Shown: positions 38,089-50,371 of the stretch, piece after piece
Position numbering within the stretch: position 1 is the stretch's first letter
How the letters are laid out: every line of letters starts with the position of its first letter
Origin: Piliocolobus tephrosceles
Lineage: Eukaryota > Chordata > Mammalia > Primates > Cercopithecidae
DNA length: 64,000 nt
Direction: 5' to 3'
Assembly (NCBI RefSeq): GCF_002776525.5
Contig: NC_045436.1
Span: 14,977,243 to 15,041,242, forward strand
Made by a program: the position numbers and the translations under genes
Notes under the pieces: generated by a model
Database searches by the model: none
What the model saw: the letters and a program-made list of their open reading frames with translations, nothing else
Told to the model about the DNA's origin: nothing

Positions 38089-38564
38089 AAAAGTTCACAC
38101 AGTTCTATAAAACACATGAAAAACAGTTGTACTTTTGCCCTGCCCATCCTTACCCCCAGTTCTGGCTTGTCAGAGGAGTAACCTTTGTTTAGCTATTTGT
38201 CTACCACTCACATTCACATACTTAAGTTGCTGTAATATCATGCTTGAATTTTGAAATATTTGAAATTGTCTATTAATTCTCATAAAGGAAAAACAAGAGT
38301 TGATTTCCCTGATATGATACTCCATGTACATTTAACTTTCTACCACTGACTTTGGGAATCCACTACTTTTATAGCAAGCTGTAAGCAAGCCTTCTCTTTG
38401 TCCAAGTGAAAGATATTCTCATCTCTCAAAATTATCAGCTGCATAAACAACCCTGGAAAATGGCCCAGATAAAAGAACGATCAGAGCTTTGTAGTCTTGG
38501 TATACAAGCTAGAGGAGTTATAGGAGCACAAGAGGATCAAGGAGAAATATATCTCCCAGCCCAG

Positions 38565-38755
38565 ATCAAGGGTCTGCTATTGACTAGCTGTGATTTGGGT
38601 TAAGTCTCTTTACTTCTAAAAGGCTCATTTCTTCTTAGATACATGGCAGTGGCAATACTAATTACCTTGAGCCTGAAATAATGTATTAAAATACATTAAA
38701 TAAAGCACCTAGCATAGTGCCAGATATACAATAGGCACTAAAGTTATTATTTTTA
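38565..38755 (+). mobile_element. MIR SINE, sense
   Basis: MIR core text: ttgactagctgtgatttggg, then gcacctagcatagtgccaga and ataggcactaaagtt. Confidence 0.8.
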
Positions 38756-39774
38756 CCTTTTAAGAAAAGTATACATTCTGTTTTTTTCCAGAATCCATAA
38801 ACCAATACCGTATGGACTCTTAAGTTAACATGTCTCAGTCTCAATTTTTTCACTTGTAAATTGAAGATGGTAATATCTTTACCACAGAAAAATGGAATCA
38901 CATCATAGGCAGTTAAATATGATATACTTTCTTACTTTACTAATATTACTAACAAACCCAAATTTTCTACTCATAGTACAGAAGCATTCTTGCATTAAAA
39001 ATCAAATCATGGGAAGAAAATTTATGTTAAAGATGCTATGCACGGCAACTTGACAAAGATCATGATATAATTTTAATTTTTATTTAAGCTAAATAGAGTA
39101 ACTGTGAAATTTGTGAAAATAACTAAAGTTTACTTGTATGATAATAGGTATTTTTTGACATTGACAGCCATTAATTTTTAGATAAGAAAGCAAACTTTTT
39201 TTGACAGTTGCTTTTTTAAGTGCTATTTATTCAAGGGAAATCAATTTACAATGCTATAAAATACATGTCATTAGAAGAATTTGGCATACGTGTAATTATG
39301 TATGTTTTTCTGAAGTGGTCCATAGCTTCATAAAGAAACCATCAACAATACTGTGATTGCTTTGGTGATGGGTTGTTGAGTTAATGATGGTCTCTACGAT
39401 CCGATGACAATTAAACTCCAGAAGTAGGTTACAGAAGCTGATTCTAATCTCCCTTCTAGCGCTCCAGCAATCTAATCTCTCCTAAGAGTGATTTACTCCT
39501 TACAAAATCATTCATAATGATATACCAAATCATTCAAATATATCAAATTGCTGGGGATACCCTTATATTTTCTATAGTTTAACTACATTTCTCTGATTTC
39601 TTTTGGAAGAACTATTTATGCAGGTTTTTATAAAAATTATTTATACATGTTTTACTTTAAATTTAATAACTGATATGTGCATGCAATGCATAATTTCTTG
39701 TATTATAAGAAATACAAAATTTAAGATGTCATATTAATTACAGAACTCATTTTAATGAAAATGCTACAGTGCTT
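38756..39774. other. Unassigned intron 4 sequence
   Basis: A second short MIR-like tract may lie at 38822-38890. Nothing else recognised. Confidence 0.5.
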
Positions 39775-40022
39775 TTGAGAGGCAGTATACTTAAAGGTTA
39801 AAAGCACAAAATCTAGAACTAGAACCCCAGGGCTGCAAATTCAGCTGTAACAATTTTTGCTGTGTAAATGTCAGGTGAGCTACTTAACCTCTAAGTTTCC
39901 TCATCTTTAAAACAGGGTAATATCATTTACCTATTCTTGGAAATTTGTAGTGCGGAGTAAATGAGTTAACATACATAAAGTGCTTAAAATACTGTCTACT
40001 GCAAAGTAAACATTGTCTAATA
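39775..40022 (+). mobile_element. MIR SINE, sense, nearly complete
   Basis: The MIR order is preserved: ggttaaaagcacaaaatcta, a cttaacctctaagtttcctc core, then aatgagttaacatacataaa and gtaaacattgtct. Confidence 0.9.
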
Positions 40023-41349
40023 GATGTGTTATCTAATATGATATTACAGATAATATAGATTAAAACTGATTAAATTGCTAATTGAGTTCATTGTTTTTAT
40101 GACACTAAACAGAAATATTAGGATCTAATAAAAATACTCATTTATATACAAAGTCTATAATAGAGTCAGCAAACATTTTTTAATTCAACTAGTGGTTGAG
40201 ATAGACACATTAAACAATGCTTGTTCAAAAATGTGCAATAATTGAATTTTAATGAGGTCAATTGTTTGTCACAGATTATTATCAGCTTTTTAAACATTAC
40301 TGTTTCACAAAGTACTAATGTTAAAAGTCTTTCCCAAGACTTCTTAAAGGAAAAGAAGAAACGCCATATCCTGTTATGTATCTTGTCTCAGAAAGAGAAC
40401 TTAGTGTCCCTCTTACACAAGTAAACATTCATTGCCAAAACAGTAGAATGTGATTAATTGCCTCTTGATTTAGTTTTCCTTTGATGTGGTCAAGACATAT
40501 CTTTATACATAGTGTTTTGATAAAGAAATTCAGTATCATGCCCACCAAGTTGACACATGTTTTTCAATATGCTGTGAAAGGAGCAATTGTGTTGTACCTT
40601 AAACAAAAAGAAAGAAAAGTCGATGAATAGATTTTTTTCAGGATATGATTTATGACAGAAGTCCTACAAGCTGTGTTTTTCTTTGCCAAATAATTCCTTT
40701 CAAGTGCTATTTTTTTAGAATTATGTAATGTCTCTTTTTTTATGCCAGAAGAATAGCCAGGATATGAATTTGACATCGCATGCATGGTGAGAGGGTGGAA
40801 AAGATTCTGAGAATGCTATTTACTTCCAAACAAAAGGTCACAGAATTAATTTTGCAAGTCAGCGTTTGAAACTGGCTGTCTGAGAGCCTTGGATATATGG
40901 AAAATTAATGTGTGTACCTTCAAAATTTATGTGTGCATGCACTTCTAATAAGCCCTTTCACAAGGCAAAGAACACTGTGTCTACCTAATTTTACAATTGC
41001 CTTTTTAAGAGAGAACTTTGTAAATTTACACAATCATACTTAACCTAGCTGAGCCAGGAGAAAAATCCCTTTTGAATATTGAACTCTATGAATTATTCTA
41101 GTGTGTTATGGACTCTGACTCAAATGAATTAGCAGATTATCCTCCTAAGACTCTTAAAAATTCAGCAGCTTCACTGTCTGTCCATTTATGTGTCCCAAAT
41201 TATGTTAATTGGAACTAGCTCACCAAGCATAATCTCTGTAGAATATACATCATTCTAACTTTATGTCTATGGTCTACATAAAAGTGTCAGCTTGAAGAAT
41301 GTGGTTGTATTTAGTAGAGCTGCAGGCTATTTTTTGTTAAAGCTTAAAC
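40023..41349. other. Unassigned intron 4 sequence
   Basis: AT-rich intron without a recognised repeat or gene. Confidence 0.5.
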
Positions 41350-41436
41350 AGTTCTTTTTTCTTCCTTTCTTCTTTCTTTTTCCTTCCTTCCTCCTTCTTC
41401 TTTCTTTCCTCCCTCCTTTCTTTCTTTCTTTCTTTC
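41350..41436. repeat. Polypyrimidine (CTTT)n/(CTTC)n tract at gap edge
   Basis: About 85 bp of C and T only, on the sense strand, ending in pure CTTT units at the gap. Confidence 0.95.
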
Positions 41437-41536
41437 NNNNNNNNNNNNNNNNNNNNNNNNNNNNNNNNNNNNNNNNNNNNNNNNNNNNNNNNNNNNNNNN
41501 NNNNNNNNNNNNNNNNNNNNNNNNNNNNNNNNNNNN
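41437..41536. other. Assembly gap (100 N)
   Basis: Exactly 100 Ns, the conventional placeholder for a gap of unknown size. It lies between a polypyrimidine repeat and the T-tail of an antisense Alu. Confidence 1.
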
Positions 41537-41865
41537 TTTTTTTTTTTTTTTTTTTTTTTGTTAAGAGACAAGGTCTTGCTCTGTCACCCCCGCTAGAGTT
41601 CAGCAGTGTGATCCTAGCTCACTGCAGCCTCAACCTCCTGGGCTCAAGTCATACTCTTGCCTCAGCTTCCTGAGTAGCCAGGATTACAGGTGCACATACC
41701 ACACCCGGCTAATTTAAAATATATATATATATATATTTTGTAGAGATGGAGTATTTTTATGTTGCCCAGGACGATCTCAAACTACTGGGTTGAAGTGAAC
41801 TTCCTGTCTTAGCCTCCCAAAGCTCTGGAATTACAGGCGTAAGACACCACACCTGGCTAAATAGT
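41537..41865 (-). mobile_element. AluJ-like element, antisense, with (TA)n expansion
   Basis: Poly-T followed by gagacaaggtcttgctctgt and the old Alu text through accacacctggct. A TA run of about nine units (41722-41741) replaces the middle A-rich linker. Its outer end is lost in the gap. Confidence 0.94.
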
Positions 41866-41969
41866 TCTTAATATGTAATTTAATTTAGTCATCTTTGTGC
41901 CCACACTATAGAATTTGGGGGATGAGTAAATGAAGGGGTCTAGGAGTGGTTGAATATACTAATAATCAC

Positions 41970-42165
41970 TAATAACCACTGTTTGTTGAGTGTTTGCTAT
42001 GGCTTAAGCACTTGTCTAAGCACTTATGTGTGTTAACTCATGTACTGCTCATAGCGACTCTCTGGAGTACGTACTATTGTTATCTTCATTTTAAAGATGA
42101 GAAAACTGCAAAATACGGGATTTGAAGTAATCTGCCTAGGGTCAGAAAGTTTAAATAAACGAATC
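41970..42165 (-). mobile_element. MIR SINE, antisense
   Basis: Antisense MIR text: gagtgtttgctatggcttaa, then tgtgttaactcatgtactgc, then gatgagaaaactgcaaaat. Confidence 0.88.
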
Positions 42166-42919
42166 CACCTAGGGTGCTCATGAATACAATGAACTTCAAT
42201 GGGAATATTCTCAATACAAGAGGCTTGCTGAAGAGTTCTCAGAAAAGAACTTCATTTGAACAAACTTGAGTGGATCCCACCATCTCTTTCTCAGGTCTAG
42301 GAACTACAAAAACTACCCTGAAGAGATCTGGGTAGAATGCTTTTCCAGCAAAAAGTATTCAAAGGTGATGAATTTTCTGGAATATCAACATACTAATTCT
42401 CTCTGGAAGTTGGAGGAGAGCCTTTCCAATGAGCAGAATACTGGTATACAGCATCTAGGTTATCCTTTGTGTGAAGCCAAATCAGAAGTTTGTTTGATGA
42501 GCATAGAATCAGATCATGAATATTCTAAGGGGCTATTTCCTGACGCTAATGATTCCCTTATCCCCACACCAGGGAATGTGAGGCTGAACTTTTCAAGTCT
42601 TCCAGATTCACTTTGCTAAATACACTGCTGAATGTTCACTGACAACGTCAGGGTCGTTAGAATGATAATTGAAAGTTACATATGATTGCTCCTATCCACG
42701 CTGCTTTTCCACGCTTAGAACTCCAATGCCTCTAGAATATTGCATGTGATTTGCAAGAAAAGATACCTTTTGACGTTTGGCATTAATTTTATAGGATCCA
42801 CTCTCAAATTTCTCTTTTGAGGGTGTTGTCTTGGAATACAGACATTTTCTAGACATCCACAGCCCTTCTACCTGAACAAACAAACACATAGATATATAAA
42901 TATGACAGAATGTTTATAT
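42166..42919. other. Intron 4 sequence with an orphan open frame
   Basis: A 117-codon open frame at 42266-42619 shows no domain, signal peptide or splice support. I regard it as chance. Confidence 0.5.
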
Positions 42920-42998
42920 TTAGGTTGGTGCAAAAGTAATTGCTGTATTGCCAGCACTTTTCATGGCAAAACCCACGATCACTTTTGCACCAACCTAA
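42920..42998 (+). mobile_element. MADE1 MITE forming a miR-548-type hairpin
   Basis: This is a 79-bp near-palindrome. The ends TTAGGTTGGTGCAAAAGT and ACTTTTGCACCAACCTAA are perfect 18-base inverted repeats, and the stem continues with a few mismatches and G:U pairs to a loop near 42954-42963. It is close to the 80-bp MADE1 consensus. In the sense orientation of GLRA3 it lies 208 bp before the exon 5 acceptor. Confidence 0.95.
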
Positions 42999-43206
42999 GA
43001 TATGCAGCTATTCCAACCCCTAGTCCACCAAAGCCAGATTTGTGTATAAGGGCAAGCTATTTTATAGTAAGTAAGATACAGAAGTTGGAAAAATTTTTAC
43101 TTAAATCTGAGTTAGTCATTACCAAAGCAACATTGTTTCTCCTGTACAATAGAATATTAATGCAATGCCATAAATTTCCTTTAAAAAAAATTACTTTCAC
43201 TTTCAG

Positions 43207-43289
43207 ATTAACATTAACACTTTCCTGTCCAATGGATCTCAAGAATTTTCCCATGGATGTACAAACATGTATAATGCAACTGGAAAGCT
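43207..43289 (+). CDS. GLRA3: Glycine receptor alpha-3, Cys-loop exon (exon 5 by GLRA convention)
   Basis: This 83-bp exon encodes the signature Cys-loop. Its first base completes the Arg codon split across intron 4. It then reads LTLTLSCPMDLKNFPMDVQT, CIMQLES, and one base of the next codon. The two cysteines (alpha-1 mature Cys138 and Cys152) are separated by 13 residues, as in all family members. The central FPMD motif couples agonist binding to the channel gate. The Thr equivalent to alpha-1 Thr133, a zinc-site residue, is present. The acceptor tract ends in ctttcag at 43206 and the donor is T|gtaagt at 43290. Length (83 bp), entry phase 2 and exit phase 1 fit the conserved GLRA exon 5. 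The next exon should start with the two bases completing Phe of FGYTMND; I could not find it before the window ends. Confidence 0.97.
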
Positions 43290-44160
43290 GTAAGTATGAA
43301 CCACTTACTTTTTAAAATACTTTTACAATATAGTAGATACAAACTTTGAATGCCTAAGATGGCTAATTTATTTTGTAATCATTTTGGTCACGTATTTACT
43401 GAATAGGCATATAACCTTTCACCAGGTGCTGAAAATAATGATACCTACCAATACATGCACTCTGCACTATGAGAAAGAAACAAATTGAGGATCTAGAAAT
43501 AACAGATTTTTAAAGCTTGAAATTTAGATACATGTTTCCATACACATCATCAGAAGTGAAAAGGATGGCAATCATTAAAAACAAACTATCACTGATTTAT
43601 TGGGAGCCTCTTATCAACCAAGTGTCTATGTATATTTTTCTTATACTGACATCAAAGATATTGTTATCCCTGTGTTTTCAAATGTGAAAATGGTCATGTT
43701 GAATGATTGAATATTCGGCTCCAATTCACAAAGGTGACAATGACAAACTGCCTCCAAACTTATGCTGCTGCTGATAACCAATGTTTATTATTTTAATGTC
43801 ACTCTGCTGGGTATGTTATGTATGTTATCTCAGAAGACAAAATTTCTCACACTTTCTCACAGATTTATTTAAACTTTCAGGTATTCCTCTAAATTTCTTC
43901 TTTCAAAGTAGACCCATATGCCTCACTGATTAAGGTTAATACAGGTGAAATGTTCACATCCTACCCTTTCTCTGATCTATATAATCAGACCTAAATTAAT
44001 TGTTTACAGTGTTTAATCTCATATAAAAATTAAGCAATATGCAATATTTTCTCTTATGACAGTATGTTTTACGAGGGGGAATAAAAGGACTGTTTGACAC
44101 ATTCCTTGAGGAAAATTTGAAGGCCGATCCTCAGACTCCAGGTGTCAAAGACAAGGCTTG
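43290..44160. other. Unassigned sequence after exon 5
   Basis: AT-rich intron; nothing recognised beyond the exon 5 donor. Confidence 0.5.
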
Positions 44161-44172
44161 TAGTGTGATGGA

Positions 44173-44191
44173 GTTGTCACTAGATGGCGGA
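44173..44191 (+). promoter_or_regulatory. Candidate CTCF-binding motif
   Basis: GTTGTCACTAGATGGCGGA contains TCACTAGATGGCG, which matches the CTCF core CCASYAGRKGGCR except for the first C. It sits in a locally GC-richer stretch (44090-44240) with several CpGs. Motif match only. Confidence 0.45.
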
Positions 44192-44869
44192 CCAACTTTG
44201 TGGGGCAACGTGACTATCGCCCTCCCTCTCCCATTTGGTTTTACTTAAGAAGTGGAAATATGAATTTCTCTGATAACTCCTTCTCAGAAAATTTAAATTA
44301 ATTATTTTTAAAAGTAGTTCTTAAGTAATTAGCACACATATGGATAAAGTTCTCACGTAAATGAGAGGAAATAAAATAAATTAAAATTTGGGGAGCTACT
44401 TAGCAATCAATCTACGTGGGGAGAAGCAGCAGAGTTGATTTTGAAATTGAAGAAGGGCAATTTGAGGACAGGCTGATTGTATACCTTGATTGAAAAATTA
44501 AGTACATTTAGGGCATAGAGTTTAAAAATGTGCACGACCCTATAAGTGGCACCCTAATTACTAAGTCCGGGGGTGGGGTGTGGATATTAATCAACAGGTG
44601 TGAGAAATGGTTCGACATATAAGGGGCAAGAAAATTGTTTGGTCCTTGCTGTACCTCTTAAAGATTATTTTAGTTAAATGAACCAAGATTATTTAAGAAG
44701 TTTTCATAATTTTCCAACAAAAAGAACAGAAAGTAGGATAAAGCACACTTATGTGGAAAGTAGAAACGGGAGAGGTTGATTCACAGTGGATGTGAAGTCA
44801 CTGACTTCCTGTGTGTCCGAGTGAAGAAGCTTAGACAAATGGGATCAGTTTAGAAGCACTGACGAAGAA

Positions 44870-45240
44870 AGGGAACAGGGGATGAGAAACAAATGTTGAT
44901 GGGACAATTGATAAAATCCATCTTAATATGTTTGAGATCTGGGAAATTTAGGTCAAAGCCAAAGAGGGAGTGAAAAGTGAAGATCAACTCTTAAAAGCCA
45001 TATACAGAGTGGTTCAAGGAATCAGATGAAATAGCTGAAGAGGAGAATGTAGAGGAAAACAAAACACGAACAAGAACAGACCCTTAAGAAATGCCTACAT
45101 TTAGAAGTTGTTGGAAAAAAATTCCAGACAAAGGCAAGGATGGCAGATTAAAATCAACACTGTTCAACCTCAGAAGAGAAAGGACTATGAAGGAGTTTTG
45201 TGTAACAAAATCAAATGCTGCAAAGAAAGTTTTGTAAGGT
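44870..45240 (+). mobile_element. Ancient mammalian interspersed repeat, family uncertain
   Basis: Text such as aacaagaacagacccttaag, then gaaaggactatgaaggagtt and acaaaatcaaatgctgcaaa resembles a very widespread old intronic repeat. I could not assign the family. Confidence 0.4.
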
Positions 45241-47047
45241 GCTTGAAAAAAGCAACTGTTACTGTTAACAAAGACAAATGTGATTAGACTAATGATGGTC
45301 AAAGCTGGAATCTAAAAAGGTTTTGGTTTTTTTTTAGGTGAGTGATGAGGAAGTGGGAGCAGTGAGTGAAATCTCTTATTCCACGAATGTTACTTATTAA
45401 AGAAAGATGAGAAAAAGTACAGTGCCTGAGGGTTGGTTAGATCACTGGGCTTCTGTTTTGAGTAAGGAAAGCTTACTGGTGCTATTTTGCAGGGCACAAA
45501 AGCTGACACAGTAAGACCTCTGATGTGTCTGCCTTTCTCAGAACATTTCTCAACATAAGAAAAGACAGTCTCTTTTCTTTTCCCCTTTTTTCTTAATTCC
45601 TCTATAAGAAATATGAGTGGGTTGTTCAAGGGGTTGTTTAATATTTCAGTCATTAAGTACTTCCTGCTCTTATTAGGAATTAATTTTAATTTAGCTCACC
45701 ATAGAGACTTTGTTTATTAAACTCCCACAGCAGATGCTAATGTCAGTCAAAGTAGAAGCTTCTGAAGACTTTTTTTTCTTAAAACTTTTTTAGGACAATT
45801 ACATATATATAGACACACACACATATAATATATAATACATACATATATATTAAGAAATACCTACATTTCGGTGTACATATGCATATACGTGTATATATAT
45901 ATTCATACATACGAATCTACATATATGTGTATATATATATTTTAAGAAAAATTTATATCTATTTTTTTCTTTCTCTTTAAATAGTGGCTAAAATGTCAAG
46001 ATAAAAGATCGTAGATCAGTGGAACCCACTGGAAAGTGGGCAAAAAATGTTTAACCTACTGGAAAGCAAGAGCTGTAAGAATCCCAGGGTCCACTTTTGA
46101 ATGAAATCGGACTACAAAAAGGAAGAAAAGAAAGTGTTCAATAATATTAAGACATGGGAAACAGGCAAAAAGGAAACATAATTTAAAAGCAAACACTTTA
46201 TTGGCTTGTAATGATACAACTTCCTTAAATTCAGTAAAAGTTCAATAAGTATATGTCAATGGTCAAGACTGTTCCAAGTGGCCTGGGAAATATTCTTTCA
46301 TTTAGGCATCAATTGAAAAATATTTATCAAATACCTAATATATTCCACATATTATTTTGGGTGGGATAACAACAAATGAAGCAAAAAAGTCTCTGCTTTC
46401 AAGAATTTCAGAGCCTACCTGAAATATAATGATATAAATTATATTTATGCCAATATAATAATTCAATTAAAGGTAATAAGCAAATGTTAATGGTATACTG
46501 TTAAAACAAAGGAGAAAGTGAATAAGAGAAGAACAAAATTAGCAATGAATAACTAACTTAGAAAAGACTATCTTATCTAAACTATCAATGGTCCTATGCC
46601 CTCAAAAGTACATATTTACGGCTTATAATTGAAACCATAGATGATACAAAATTCCTATTTAGAGGAAAAGAAATTACTGGGGAAGAGGCTTATGCAAGGA
46701 AAATCCAGGGTAAGAGAAGACTTGCATTAGAAATTGATGAGAAAAAAAAAAAGTGTGTGTTAAGGATAATATCAAAGAATAAAAATAGAATAAAAGGGTT
46801 AAATTCACTTAGCAAAAAAAGAGATTCTCAAGTTAGATGTTAACAAATACAAAGACCCAACAATATGTTGACAACTAGACACTTTCTAAGAATACCACGC
46901 AAAAAAAAAAATAATTTGGTAAAGAAAAATTTTAAAAAATGTATATGTGAGAAATGTACCTTGAAAAAGTCCAGAATAATTTTAATCAGAAAAAAATTAA
47001 TGGCAGAAAAAAATTATGAGGCACAAATACTTGAGTAGCATGCTGGT
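45241..47047. other. Unassigned intron 5 sequence with AT-rich satellite
   Basis: 45800-45955 is a (TA)n/(ATAC)n-rich tract. At 46270-46430 the text (atatttatcaaatacctaat, then agtctctgctttcaaga) resembles an ancient LINE or SINE remnant. No gene. Confidence 0.45.
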
Positions 47048-47059
47048 AAAAAATCAATA

Positions 47060-47352
47060 TACAGTGGCTCACGCCTTTAATCCCAGCATTTTGGGAGGCC
47101 AAGGCAGGTGGATCACTTGAGGTCAGGTATTTGAGACTAGCCTAGCCAATACGGTGAAACCCCATCTCTACTAAAAATACAAAACTTAGCCAGTCATGGT
47201 GGCACTTGCCTGTAGTCTCAGCTACTCGGGTGGCTGAGGCTGGAGAATCGCTTGAACCCAGGAGGCAGAGGTTGCAGTGAGCCAAGATGGCACCACTGCA
47301 CTCAGCCTGGGTGACAGAGTGAGACTCTTTCTAAAAAAAAAAAAAAAAAAAA
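47060..47352 (+). mobile_element. AluS-like element, slightly 5'-truncated
   Basis: The Alu begins at cagtggctcacgcc, missing about ten 5' bases, and ends in a long A-tail. AAAAAATCAATA occurs at 47048-47059 and 47353-47364, a 12-bp target duplication. Confidence 0.96.
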
Positions 47353-47364
47353 AAAAAATCAATA

Positions 47365-50123
47365 CATAATTAGGAAAATATAAGTATTTAACCACATAAC
47401 TTCTAAATATATTAAGCAAAAGCAGGATGAACTGCATAAAAAACAGATAAATCAACAATTTACTGGATTATACAAGCACAGTATATTTGAACAAAACAAA
47501 TCATAGAGAGAATTCTTACTGTTTCTTTGTTTTATTTTGTTTTTAGCATATGGAAACATTTACAAAAATTGATTATGTTATACACCACCGAGGAAGTTTC
47601 AGTAACCTCCTATGAATCACCATGTTATAAAATTAGAAACCAATAACAATATAGAATTACTGTAAGTTACTACAAGTTCCCATACATTATTATATATTAA
47701 TATACACTTGCATAACTGGAATGAAAAACATGTACTAAATGACTATTTGTTTAAAGGTGAAAATTAAGAAAAACTTGATGTTGTTACAATGAAAGCACAA
47801 TATATCAAAATTTCTAGATACAACTAAGCCAGATTTTTTTTAGTAAAAATGATTTCACTAAGCATTCCATTCAAAAAGAACAAAAAGACACAACAGAGTA
47901 TCCAAAGAATCACAAAAACCCCTAAAACTGGTGCTTTGAAAAATCTCAGAATCTAGACACGTCCCTGGAGAAATAATTTAAATTAAAAAATTAGATTGAT
48001 TGAATATAAAACATACAGAATGAAGAAATAGAAACAATCATAGTATGCCAGGTTAAAAGCAATGAAAGAAAATCCTGATCTATTCTATCTTTTTCAGTCA
48101 TAGTTATGGAAAGGAAACTCAGCCAAAACCTTTATTTGAAAACAAGAAGGAAGCCTGGGGGAAAAACATCCACGTAAATAGCTAACTTTGTTATAAATTA
48201 ATGAGAATTTCCAAGAGCAGAGATAATAATGATGGGAACAACAGAAAACATTTTGAAAACCTGTTGAAATATTTGCTATATAAAAAGAAGAATTATGCAT
48301 AAAGATGGTTTCCTCAAGTTTTCTCTCAATCAGGAGAACTGAATATTGCTATGTCTACATTAATCTGAAAGAAAGAAGGCCATTCATGGAAGAAGTGGGT
48401 CCAAGCTGATGTCTGTTTAACCATGCTGTGTTTTTTTGTGAAAATTTATGTTCCATTAAAAATTTACTTTGGGTTATGGGAAATTTTAGGATAGAGCTTG
48501 AATTAAGAATGTTTGTGCAAATATAGAGACATAACCTTAGAAATTCTGCTTATTGAGACACGAATAAGCATGGAGACATGAAAATCAATGAGATATCTGG
48601 AGATAGCACAGAAAATGACAACCAAAAGAGAGCCAGAGAAAGACAGCATCATCAAGTTTCAGAAAAATTGGGGATAGAGGAAGAGAAACAGAGAAAGACA
48701 ATAAGGAACTCTGTGATATTTTAACAATATGTTTCCTAGAGGCTATTTGGAAAATATGATTAATCTAGTTTATTCATGGAGGGTAGAGTCATTAAAGGTA
48801 AAAAAAAAAAATAGAAAATCAACATTTTGTCTTCTTCAATATTTAGGTGTAAAAATGTATTCGCTGCAACACAAGTGGTATTTATCATAGTGTTTCACTC
48901 TGCCGCCATTTAAAATAAAAATAAAATAACTACACTAAAGTTGCATCTTTACCGTTACAGTAATTTAGAAAGCTAACCCATCACTGAGAATTCCACTGAA
49001 GTCAAAGGAAAGAATGTGGCCCCATTTGTATGTTCCAAGTTCAGATGTTTCCCTTATCAAATTATAAAGGCCTCTCTGGGAATGTGCTTATTCCTCAAAT
49101 CACAACAGAGTTTCATGCAACTGCTTGTATAACAGTCAGAAGTTCAACGTACTATTTATTCCTCTGATCTAGAACATACTTAATTCAACTTCATTCTGGG
49201 ATAAATATTATAAATATTTGCTTTTGGGTATGAAGAAAATGTGTTACGTTCATTTATTTCTCTCTCTTTTAAATACTCATTTTTCACTCTCAAGGTCAGT
49301 AAGAAGACATAGGCCAGTTTCCATGACAATATACATCTCCAAAATTCACATTTTATTCTCAAAATTCATATTTTATTAGGAGAAACCTAAGAAAATAACA
49401 ATAAAAATATCAACGCATATATGCCACACAGAGAATTCTGCAATGAAGACTTGTTTTTCACTAACTGCTTTAAATTTGAGCCTCAATTTTGATGTTCAGT
49501 TCTTGATTGTAATAAATGAAACCAAGGAAAGTTTCTAGTGAAGATAAACTACTAAAGTGATCACTAACTTTCCTTCTCAGGATTAGAGTGCATTAGTTTA
49601 CTGATTACTTATCAGATGCCATTACCTGAATTATTTTAACCTGTATGAAGTGCTAGCAACATGAGGTAATTTTCAACAGATACATTTTCATTTATATCAC
49701 AAATACATTTTTACATAAATGCAATTATAAATTATTTTATTTGACACAAAACAAATAACTAATATAGAAGAGAAGGGGGCACAACTGACTATATTAAGAC
49801 CTAGACTATGTCCCTAAGGAATGTTTGGTGGAAGTTGGTGTACAGGACTAGAGGCAGGAAAAAAACTCAAGGTTTAATTTTCTGTTTTTTATTTACTTTA
49901 AAAGGAAAATTCCTAACTTTTTTTTTTTTTATTTGCCAGTTGAAAAAAAAAAAAAAAAAAAAAAAAGCCATGAAGGATTATTTTAATCATGTAAAAATAC
50001 TGGATAATAGTTTCCTAGAATCAGAATAACAATTAAGAGCCATTGATGACACATGATTCATAAACAATTACTATTTCCCTAAAGGGTCTAATTCTGTAGT
50101 TCATATCTAAAGAGGAGTATATT
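47365..50123. other. Unassigned intron 5 sequence
   Basis: A GCCGCCATTT word at 48903-48912 is the reverse of a YY1-like core. A poly-A run lies at 49944-49967. No gene or named repeat is supported. Confidence 0.5.
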
Positions 50124-50172
50124 GCACTGCAGCCCAGGCAACAAGAGCGAAATTCCATCTCAAAAAAAAAAA
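50124..50172 (+). mobile_element. Alu 3'-end fragment
   Basis: Only the last ~49 bp of an Alu: TGCACTGCAGCCCAGGCAAC, the final arm, and a short A-tail. Confidence 0.88.
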
Positions 50173-50345
50173 GAGGAATGTAGACAATAAAAGTGGAAAA
50201 CCTCACCAATGCGTAAAAGGTAAAAAAAAAATTATTTAGATTTGAAAAGAAAATAAAAGAAAATAACTCAGTGAAGAAGTACTGCTTGCCAAAAAGAACA
50301 GCCTAAATCTCTAAAATTACAGAGTAATTTTTAAGGGTCAACTTG

Positions 50346-50371
50346 AAAAAAAAAAAAAAAAAAAAAAAAAA
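50346..50371. repeat. Poly-A tract (26 A)
   Basis: Uninterrupted A run with no recognisable retroelement attached. Confidence 0.92.

Larger units (their letters stand above)
30732..43206 (+). other. GLRA3: GLRA3 intron 4 (complete except for an assembly gap)
   Basis: This 12,475-bp interval is bounded by a GT donor (gtgagt) and an AG acceptor (tttcag). It is a phase-2 intron. It contains a HAL1-like element, four Alus, a large inverted repeat, MIRs, a MADE1 hairpin and a 100-N gap, so its true length is uncertain. I saw no additional exon with good splice sites that encodes a receptor-like peptide. Confidence 0.93.

Noticed and set aside
42266..42619. 117-codon open frame in intron 4
   Set aside because: No domain, no membrane segment or signal peptide, and no splice sites or retrocopy features. 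It lies between a MIR and a MADE1, and its length is within chance for this much sequence.
48896..48915. YY1-like word (reverse of AAATGGCGGC)
   Set aside because: A single short motif in repeat-poor AT-rich sequence without other support; noted only within the surrounding interval.
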